A DNA stretch of 58,303 bases from an uncultured Acidobacteriia bacterium (lineage in GTDB: Bacteria; Acidobacteriota; Terriglobia; Bryobacterales; Bryobacteraceae). How positions within the stretch are numbered: position 1 is the stretch's first letter; each line of letters starts with the position of its first letter. The translations under genes and the position numbers were made by a program. The DNA lies in assembly GCA_903929755.1 (NCBI GenBank), contig CAIYVZ010000057.1:1-58303 (forward strand). Reading direction: 5' to 3'. Below the pieces are notes generated by a model. The model ran no database searches and had not been told where the DNA came from. It was given only the letters and a program-made list of their open reading frames with translations. Below are positions 52,936-58,303 of the stretch, piece after piece.

Positions 52936-53811
52936 GTGCCGGTACGCAGTGAACTTTGCATGGGTACTGTCGTGACGATTCAGGTTCTCGCTGCCACGGC
53001 CGAAGCTGACGCCGCCATTACCCGATGCTTCGAATGGTTTCGCGAAATTGAAACGCGCTGCACACGCTTCAGCGAAAGCAGCGAACTGATGCAATTAACC
53101 GCCAACGTCGGAGTGCCCGTCTCCGCCAGCCCCATTTTGTTTGAAGCCCTGCGGTTCGCGCTGCAGGTGGCTGAAGAGACAGACGGGGCCTTTGATCCCA
53201 CGGTGGGGCGCACCATGGAAACCCGGGGCTTCAACCGCGAACACCGCACAGGTGCCGTCGTTCAATCGCCTGGCGACGCCGACCCCACCGCTACTTTCCG
53301 CGATATTCAGCTCGACCCGCACAACCGCACCGTGACGTTGACCCGCACTCTGACGCTGGACCTGGGAGCTGTCGCCAAAGGCCTTGCCGTTGATACCGCC
53401 GCCCGCGAACTGCAGCCCTTCCGCGACTATGCCATTGACGCTGGTGGCGATCTCTTTCTGGCCGGCCTGAATCCGCACGGGGCGCCCTGGGCCGTGGGTA
53501 TCCGACATCCCCGCCGCGAGGGCGAACTGGTCCAAACTTTGCACATTTCCAACAAAGCCGTCTGCACGTCCGGCGACTATGAACGCGGGGATCACATCGT
53601 GGACGCCCGCACACACCGCGCCGCAACCGCGGTCGCCAGTGCCACGGTAGTTGCGGACAGCGCCATGCTGGCCGACGCCCTCGCCACCGCCGTCTTTGTC
53701 CTGGGCCCCGAGCCCGGTCTGGAACTTCTGGCCCGTCTGGGCGTGGAAGGCCTCATCATTACTCCGCAAATGGAGCGCTACGAAACACCAGGATTCTGCT
53801 ATGCGGCGTAA
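52936..53811 (+). CDS. apbE: FAD:protein FMN transferase (ApbE)
   Basis: An ApbE flavin transferase that moves FMN from FAD to a Thr of a target protein. Motifs: MGTVVTIQVL at the N-terminus, EIETRCTRFSESSEL, FDPTVG, LDLGAVAKGLAVD, YAIDAGGDLF and CTSGDYER, then HIVDARTHRAA and VADSAMLADALATAVF with the metal-binding Asp. The frame opens at 52825 inside the previous gene; GTG 52936 and ATG 52960 are the plausible starts. No signal peptide is clear, so it may act on the cytoplasmic side or have a missed leader. It overlaps the next gene by 11 bases. Confidence 0.9.
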   Translation: MPVRSELCMGTVVTIQVLAATAEADAAITRCFEWFREIETRCTRFSESSELMQLTANVGVPVSASPILFEALRFALQVAEETDGAFDPTVGRTMETRGFNREHRTGAVVQSPGDADPTATFRDIQLDPHNRTVTLTRTLTLDLGAVAKGLAVDTAARELQPFRDYAIDAGGDLFLAGLNPHGAPWAVGIRHPRREGELVQTLHISNKAVCTSGDYERGDHIVDARTHRAATAVASATVVADSAMLADALATAVFVLGPEPGLELLARLGVEGLIITPQMERYETPGFCYAA

Positions 53812-54670
53812 AGCAAAGAAATTCATTAAAACTCCCAAGGGGATGCTCACCATCATCCTCGTTCTACTGGCCGCCATCGCCGCTCCAGGCCAGGGCCTGC
53901 GAACGCTGCTGCCCGGCCTGCTCTCCGCCATGCTGACCGCGGGTATCACCGATGCCCTGATGCTGCGCTGGCGCAAAGGCGCGTGGGAATTCCCCGATGG
54001 CGCGCTGCTGACCGCCATGATCGTCGCGATGGTGCTTCGCGCCCAGGAACCCTGGCATGTCGTCAGCATTACGGCGGTTGCGGCAGTCCTCAGCAAGTAC
54101 CTGATCCGGTCGCGCTCGGCCAATGTCTTCAATCCCGCTGCACTCGCCATCGTCGCCAGCTTTTACGTATTTCACACCGGCCAGAGCTGGTGGGGCGCAC
54201 TGACAGAGGTGAACATCTGGCTGCAGCTCGTCCTCGTCGCCGCCGGAGCCTTCATCACGGATCGGGTGAACAAGACGCCGCTCGTGTTGTCCTTCTTAGG
54301 CGCGTATTTCCTGCTGTTCACGTTGACATCGTTCATCCGGGACCCGCGCTGGGTTGCGGAGATCTACCGTTCGCCCGACCTCGAAGCAGCGCTCTTCTTC
54401 GCCTTCATCATCCTGACCGACCCGCCCACTTCACCGGCGAAATATCCCGACCAAATCGTTTGCGGCCTCATCGTCGCCGTCGTTTCCTTCACCCTGTTCG
54501 AATGGGCGGGCGTCGTCTACTACCTGCTGGCGGGCGTTTTGGTGGGCAATGTCTGGGAAGCCTGGCGCCGACTGCATCGGCGGTCAACACAGCGGTTCCC
54601 GTATGGGCTGGGCGCGTTCTTCCGCGAGGTGAGTCCGTGGCGACATACCCACCACCACAAGGCGGCATAA
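53801..54670 (+). CDS. RnfD/NqrB-like membrane protein
   Basis: A 289-residue protein with about eight to ten hydrophobic segments, resembling RnfD/NqrB: SKYLIRSRSANVFNPAALAI and FAFIILTDPPTSPAKYPDQ are the typical loops. No SGAT flavinylation motif is seen in it, so the FMN is likely only on the neighbour. The frame opens at 53651, but ATG 53801 overlaps the apbE end and begins a basic N-terminus before the first helix. It may pass electrons from the quinone pool to the FMN-binding protein. The C-terminus is His-rich (WRHTHHHKAA). Confidence 0.85.
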   Translation: MRRKAKKFIKTPKGMLTIILVLLAAIAAPGQGLRTLLPGLLSAMLTAGITDALMLRWRKGAWEFPDGALLTAMIVAMVLRAQEPWHVVSITAVAAVLSKYLIRSRSANVFNPAALAIVASFYVFHTGQSWWGALTEVNIWLQLVLVAAGAFITDRVNKTPLVLSFLGAYFLLFTLTSFIRDPRWVAEIYRSPDLEAALFFAFIILTDPPTSPAKYPDQIVCGLIVAVVSFTLFEWAGVVYYLLAGVLVGNVWEAWRRLHRRSTQRFPYGLGAFFREVSPWRHTHHHKAA

Positions 54671-54674
54671 CGAG

Positions 54675-55043
54675 ATGCGAATCGATAAGTGGCTCTGGGT
54701 GGCCCGCTTCTTTAAGACACGCGCGCTGGCCGCGAAAGCCTGCGACCTGGGCCGCATTGAAACCAACAGCCTGACCGCCAAAGCCTCGCGCGATATCCGC
54801 GTGGGCGACATGCTCCGGATCAAGAGCGAAGGCGGAGAATTCACCGTGGAGGTTCTCGGTCTCAGTGAACTTCGCGGGCCCGCAGCCGCCGCCCAGGCCC
54901 TCTATCGGGAAACCGATTTGAGTCGCGAGACCCGCATCCGGCTCGCCGAAGAGCGCAAGCTGATGCTGCAGGCCGAGGGCGGGCGCGAAACGAAACCTTC
55001 CAAACGCGACCGCCGCGACATCGACCGCCTCCGCCGCCGCTGA
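54675..55043 (+). CDS. S4-domain RNA-binding protein, Hsp15-like
   Basis: A 122-residue S4-domain protein: MRIDKWLWVARFFKTRALA, with DIRVGDMLRIKSEGGEFTVE completing the RNA-binding fold, and a basic C-terminal tail (KPSKRDRRDIDRLRRR). Hsp15 (HslR) binds stalled 50S subunits carrying nascent chains; this is the expected role by family. It begins 4 bases after the RnfD/NqrB-like gene and may be co-transcribed, without obvious functional link. Confidence 0.9.
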   Translation: MRIDKWLWVARFFKTRALAAKACDLGRIETNSLTAKASRDIRVGDMLRIKSEGGEFTVEVLGLSELRGPAAAAQALYRETDLSRETRIRLAEERKLMLQAEGGRETKPSKRDRRDIDRLRRR

Positions 55044-55050
55044 TTCCCGA

Positions 55051-55056
55051 TATACT
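55051..55056 (+). promoter_or_regulatory. -10 element of the PIG-L gene, predicts leaderless mRNA
   Basis: TATACT is followed by 8 bases (ggtgcacc) and then the ATG at 55065. No ribosome-binding site is present. No clear -35 box is seen in the 3' end of the upstream S4 gene. Confidence 0.45.
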
Positions 55057-55064
55057 GGTGCACC

Positions 55065-56033
55065 ATGGGTATGCAACGTCGCGAGTTCCTCAACCGTATG
55101 ATGACCGGAGTCTCCGTATTGGGCGCCAGTCAATTGCAGGCTCAGTGGGTCACGACACCACCCTACATCGAGCGTGCCGGAGCCCCTCACGCCGGCAAGG
55201 TGCTGGCTGCCATCCAGCCGCACTCCGATGACATTGCGATCCTGTGCGCGGGCACCGTGGCGAAGCTTCTGAACGAAGGCTACACGGGCTACATGATCCG
55301 CGCCACGAACGACGATATGGGCGACGATGTGGGCGACCCCGGCACGGTGGGCGAGAACGTGCTGCGCAACGAACGGGAAGTGGACGAGCAGGCGCGTGTT
55401 CTGGGCCTGAAGAAGCACTTCGCCCTGCAATACGGCAACCACCGCATGAGCGATATCTCCCGCAACGAACTCATCTGCCGCCTGATCTTCCTCTTCCGCT
55501 ACCTCAAGGTTGACACCGTCTTCTGCTATGACCCCTGGGGCCACGACGAAGAGAATCCCGACCACTACGTCCTCGGCCACTGCGTGGAGGCCGCCTCCTG
55601 GATGGCCGGGCGCGTCCATGATTATCCCGAGCAGATCGATGCCGGTTTCGCCGCGCATGCCGTCCGCGATAAGTACTACTATGCCCGGCGCCCGGAGATC
55701 ACGCGGGTGGTGGATATCACGTCAACGGTGGAGAAGAAGATCGACGCCAACATCGCCAACATGGCCAAGGGGCCAGGCGGGCACCATGGTTCCCGGTTGC
55801 GCGCGGAACTCGCGAAGCAAGGCAAGAAACTGCCGCTGCTTGGCAACGATGACACAACCGCCGACCGTAACTATATCCGCGAATTCGTGCTGGAACCCAA
55901 TCGGGTTCTGGGACAAAAATACGGCCTGCAGTATGCCGAAGCCTTCCATTACGTGGGCCCGAACGCTAACGTGATCGAGGCCCCCACGCGGCTGGAAGAG
56001 TACATCAAGAAGAACACGGTTCCGCTCCGCTAG
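55065..56033 (+). CDS. PIG-L family deacetylase, exported
   Basis: A 322-residue LmbE/PIG-L zinc deacetylase. The N-terminus MQRREFLNRMMTGVSVLGAS resembles a twin-arginine signal. The metal motif is IQPHSDDIAILCAGT, with later NPDHYVLGHCVEAA supplying another His. Family members remove acetyl groups from N-acetylglucosaminyl compounds; the substrate here may be an amino sugar but is unknown. A permease gene follows after 19 bases. Confidence 0.88.
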   Translation: MGMQRREFLNRMMTGVSVLGASQLQAQWVTTPPYIERAGAPHAGKVLAAIQPHSDDIAILCAGTVAKLLNEGYTGYMIRATNDDMGDDVGDPGTVGENVLRNEREVDEQARVLGLKKHFALQYGNHRMSDISRNELICRLIFLFRYLKVDTVFCYDPWGHDEENPDHYVLGHCVEAASWMAGRVHDYPEQIDAGFAAHAVRDKYYYARRPEITRVVDITSTVEKKIDANIANMAKGPGGHHGSRLRAELAKQGKKLPLLGNDDTTADRNYIREFVLEPNRVLGQKYGLQYAEAFHYVGPNANVIEAPTRLEEYIKKNTVPLR

Positions 56034-56055
56034 GCGAGCGTGTCAGGCGAGCGTG
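56032..56055 (+). repeat. 13-bp-period direct repeat at the permease start
   Basis: AGGCGAGCGTG occurs at 56032-56042 and again at 56045-56055, a 13-base period. The second copy supplies the GTG start of the permease; the first holds a GTG in another frame. The duplication copies the translation-initiation region without shifting the gene. Confidence 0.85.
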
Positions 56056-57357
56056 CAAGAACTCCCCCGCAAACTAAGTCTCACGGACGCGACCCTGATC
56101 GTGGTCGGCGTCGTCATTGGTTCCGGCATCTTTCTGCTGCCGAGTGTGATCGCGCGCAACGTGCCCTCCGCCACGGTCACGATGGCGATCTGGATCGTAA
56201 CCGGCCTGATCTCTCTGCTGGGCGCGTTCGCGTATGCCGAACTCGGCGCGATGATGCCGGCAACCGGCGGACAATACGTCTTCCTGCGCGAGGCTTACGG
56301 CCCGGCGTGCGCGTTCCTCAGCGCGTGGGTGTTTGTATTTGCCGCAGTGCCGGGAGCGATTGCGTTTCTCTCCCGGGGCTTCGCCATTTACCTTGGGCAG
56401 TTTCTTTCGCTCACACCCCTCACGGCCAATCTCGTCTCGGCGATGCTGATCGTCATCCTCTCGGCTATCAACTACATTGGCGTCCGGGAAGGCGCCATCA
56501 CGCAGCGCATTTTCGGCTCGCTCAAAGTGATCGGCCTGATCCTGCTGATCGGCGCGGCTTTCTTCGGATCTCCGGCGGTTCACGCAACTGCAGACATCCC
56601 TCAAATTCCGCAAGCCTTCAACTATCACGGGATCGGCATCGCCGCGGCCGCCTGTCTGATGGCGTATAACGGCTGGAGCTTTGTCAGCTTCGTCGCCGGG
56701 GAAGTGAAGAACCCGGAGCGCAATATTCCCCGATCTTTGATGCTCGGCATGGCGCTGGTGATGGTGTTGTATCTGGGCGCCAACCTGGGCTACATGCACG
56801 TGCTGAGTGTGCCGGAAATCGCTGCGAACGAGCGCGTTGGCGCAGCGGTAATGGAGCGAATCACGGGGGCCGCCGGAGCCCGCCTTCTGTCCGTGCTGGT
56901 GCTCTGCTCCATCACGGGAGCCATCAACGGCAACATTATGGCGGGGGCGAGAATTCCCTTCGCACAAGCGCGGGACGGCTTGTTTTTCGCTCGCTTCGGG
57001 GATATCCACCCGCGGTTTCAAACGCCGTCGTTCGCCATCCTGCTGCAGGCTGTGTGGAGCCTGGTCCTGCTGTTCAGTGGGAGCTTCGAGGCGCTGTCCT
57101 CCTACACGATTCTCTCGGCGTGGCTGTTCTACGTGCTCACGGTGGGGGCGGTCGCGGTTTTCCGACGCACGCGCCCGGACGCAGTCCGACCATACCGCAT
57201 GTGGGGCTATCCTGCAACGCTGTGGATCTTCCTGGCAGCTTCGGCGTGGTTCATTATCGACGCAATTGCGGGACAACCTGGACCCTCGCTTGCGGCCTTT
57301 GTGATCACGGCGGCGGGCCTGCCGTTCTATTTCATTTGGACGCGACATACTCGGTAG
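56053..57357 (+). CDS. APC-family amino acid permease
   Basis: A 434-residue inner-membrane permease with about 12 hydrophobic segments. The first helix shows the family pattern IVVGVVIGSGIFLLPS, and AYAELGAMMPATGGQYVFL is the typical loop of segments 2-3. Later landmarks are YNGWSFVSFVAGEVKNPERN and NIMAGARIPFAQARDGLFF. It resembles the LAT/YfnA-type amino acid transporters. The start is GTG at 56053 in the repeated AGGCGAGCGTG. Cargo is unknown. Confidence 0.9.
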   Translation: MQELPRKLSLTDATLIVVGVVIGSGIFLLPSVIARNVPSATVTMAIWIVTGLISLLGAFAYAELGAMMPATGGQYVFLREAYGPACAFLSAWVFVFAAVPGAIAFLSRGFAIYLGQFLSLTPLTANLVSAMLIVILSAINYIGVREGAITQRIFGSLKVIGLILLIGAAFFGSPAVHATADIPQIPQAFNYHGIGIAAAACLMAYNGWSFVSFVAGEVKNPERNIPRSLMLGMALVMVLYLGANLGYMHVLSVPEIAANERVGAAVMERITGAAGARLLSVLVLCSITGAINGNIMAGARIPFAQARDGLFFARFGDIHPRFQTPSFAILLQAVWSLVLLFSGSFEALSSYTILSAWLFYVLTVGAVAVFRRTRPDAVRPYRMWGYPATLWIFLAASAWFIIDAIAGQPGPSLAAFVITAAGLPFYFIWTRHTR

Positions 57358-57370
57358 TGTGCGGTTGTGT

Positions 57371-58174
57371 TCAGGCCGCTTTTTTGAGCTGGTGGGCGGC
57401 TGGACGGGGGAAACGGTAGTGGTCGGGGAGCTGGGCGGCGCGATTCCAGGCTACGGATTTGTAGAAACGGGCGGCGGCGAGGTCGGCTTTGCGCTGGATG
57501 CGGGCGATGAGCGTGCCGCGGGAAAAAACGAACCCATTGACTTCGAGAGTGGCGTCGGCGGGGACCTTTTCGCCGTTCATGACGGAGTGGCAGTGGAGGA
57601 GTTCGGCCTCTTCGAGGGCGGCGGCTTCGGCGGCCTTGCGCTCGGCCTGGATTTCCGAGAGGCGCTTCTCATTTTTGGTGATCATGCGGTTGACGCGGGT
57701 TTCGTAGAGGACGATGTTGGTGAGGCCGGGGTGTTCGTGGTGCCAGGTGCGGGCTTGCGTGATGGCGGCTTCGACTTCGGGGCTGTCGCCGATGGCGTCG
57801 TCTTTGAGCTCTTCGTGGCCGAGACCGAGGGTGTTGAATTCGATGGCGCGGGAGCGATTGATGCGCCAATGGTCCTGCGAGATGGAGACGGCGAGCTGGC
57901 GTTCGTAGGCTTCGACGGGTTTTAGGGCGGCGAGGAGGCTTTTTTCGAAGGCCTCGTAAGCGATGCGGTCGGCTTCGTTCATGACGTAGAACTGGCCGGT
58001 GAGGCCGTGGCGACGGGCGTTCATGGCGGAACGGGCTTTGCCGGATTCGGTCTTTGGGCCGGTGGATTTTTGCGCGTTGAGGAAGTTGGCGTGGAGTTGG
58101 GCCTCGGAGAGGGGCGGTTTGTTGGTGGTGTTTTCGGCGTTTTCGTTTTGGTTTTCGGCGTTTTGATCGGACAT
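57371..58174 (-). CDS. acidobacterial STGPKT-type protein, unknown function
   Basis: A 267-residue soluble, charged protein. After an Asn/Glu-rich N-terminus (QNAENQNENAENTTNKPP), residues about 33-60 carry the conserved NAQKSTGPKTESGKARSAM and NARRHGLTG. The rest is largely helical with probable coiled coil (MITKNEKRLSEIQAERKAAE). I know this N-terminal motif from many proteins of acidobacteria, often in several copies per genome, without a known function. No signal peptide or enzyme motif is seen. It faces the permease gene convergently. Confidence 0.7.
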   Translation of the reverse strand: MSDQNAENQNENAENTTNKPPLSEAQLHANFLNAQKSTGPKTESGKARSAMNARRHGLTGQFYVMNEADRIAYEAFEKSLLAALKPVEAYERQLAVSISQDHWRINRSRAIEFNTLGLGHEELKDDAIGDSPEVEAAITQARTWHHEHPGLTNIVLYETRVNRMITKNEKRLSEIQAERKAAEAAALEEAELLHCHSVMNGEKVPADATLEVNGFVFSRGTLIARIQRKADLAAARFYKSVAWNRAAQLPDHYRFPRPAAHQLKKAA

Positions 58175-58222
58175 AGTTTTCTCTCTTTCGGGCTCGGGAG
58201 TTTGGGGTAACAGTTCAGCCCC

Positions 58223-58303
58223 CTACTTGAAGGTTTCCGGCACGTCGAAAGGGTACTCGAAGAAATCTTTAAGAATCTTCACTTTAGACCTGGCGCTTTG
58301 GAA
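58223..58303 (-). CDS. C-terminal end of a gene running off the right edge
   Basis: The minus-strand frame entering from the right edge is open for 26 codons and stops at TAG (58225-58223). It encodes SKVKILKDFFEYPFDVPETF followed by Lys and the stop. It is too short to identify and could be chance, although its orientation matches the STGPKT-type gene 48 bases downstream. Confidence 0.35.
   Translation of the reverse strand, partial: FQSARSKVKILKDFFEYPFDVPETFK

Noticed and set aside
51924-52961. 345-codon minus-strand frame over the FMN-binding gene
   Set aside because: Arg/Gly-rich shadow of the Pro/Ala linker codons; the plus strand encodes a clear FMN_bind domain.
52197-54670. Complete Rnf or Nqr respiratory complex
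   Set aside because: Only FMN-binding, ApbE and RnfD/NqrB-like genes are present; the A, B, C and E type subunits are absent.
56074-57348. 424-codon minus-strand frame opposite the permease
   Set aside because: Arg/Asp/Gln-rich shadow of hydrophobic helices; the plus strand is a clear APC permease.

Overview
The window looks like chromosomal DNA of a high-GC soil acidobacterium, most likely of the Solibacter/Bryobacter lineage. Evidence: an Oar-like TonB-dependent receptor with an N-terminal carboxypeptidase-regulatory-like domain, paired DUF1592 and DUF1552 exported proteins, a secreted protein whose C-terminus resembles the Solibacter-type TIGR03437 domain, many exported sugar enzymes with Gly/Pro/Arg-rich inserts, and a protein of the acidobacterial 'STGPKT..GK' type. 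The assignment is inference from gene content; no rRNA or marker gene is present.

Layout. (1) 1-1277: 3' part of an SGNH hydrolase that runs in from the left edge through a 27-bp in-frame tandem repeat. (2) 13023-1333, minus strand: a seven-gene co-oriented carbohydrate oxidation cluster (AGE-type epimerase, TonB receptor, TIM-barrel isomerase/epimerase, aldehyde dehydrogenase, dihaem cytochrome c, PQQ dehydrogenase, MFS transporter) behind a good sigma70-like promoter. (3) 21450-13696, minus strand: an L-rhamnose-to-pyruvate operon (aldolase/lactaldehyde dehydrogenase fusion, phosphomannose-isomerase-like bicupin, rhamnulokinase, LutA, LutB, LutC) preceded by a LacI-type operator. (4) 21494-22123: an eroded ArsR-SRPBCC-DoxX cassette. 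(5) 22194-27580: second PQQ dehydrogenase, IclR regulator, GlcG/HbpS protein, TIM-barrel protein and aldo/keto reductase, closed by an intrinsic terminator. (6) 27593-37014: two DUF1552 proteins, a mutarotase-like protein, a DUF1592 c-type cytochrome protein, an O-methyltransferase, and two SGNH hydrolases, one with an internal stop. (7) 38206-46186: a chemotaxis operon cheA-cheW-globin receptor-cheY-cheB-cheR-cheX. (8) 46183-49499: a broken ada gene abutting a 5'-truncated serine beta-lactamase-like gene and an NHL-repeat protein, in a stretch of different codon bias. (9) 49673-57357: a secreted TIGR03437-type protein, a covalent-flavin redox module (FMN-binding protein, ApbE flavin transferase, RnfD/NqrB-like membrane protein), an S4 RNA-binding protein, a PIG-L deacetylase and an APC permease. 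(10) 57371-58303: the STGPKT-type protein and the tail of a further gene.

How the genes work together. Cluster 2 can take up a saccharide, epimerise it and oxidise it in the periplasm, passing electrons to cytochrome c. Cluster 3 gives every step from L-rhamnulose to pyruvate; the isomerase step is missing unless the bicupin performs it. Cluster 7 has a soluble haem-globin receptor, which points to oxygen or redox sensing, but no flagellar or pilus gene is in view. Cluster 9 is a compact extracytoplasmic flavin electron-transfer unit.

The most interesting points are the flavinylation module, the bicupin in the rhamnose operon, the CheA with a receiver domain that has lost its phospho-acceptor, a recurring promoter layout that predicts leaderless mRNAs, and several gene-decay events (two in-frame stop codons, a head-to-head deletion scar, an eroded ArsR-SRPBCC-DoxX set).
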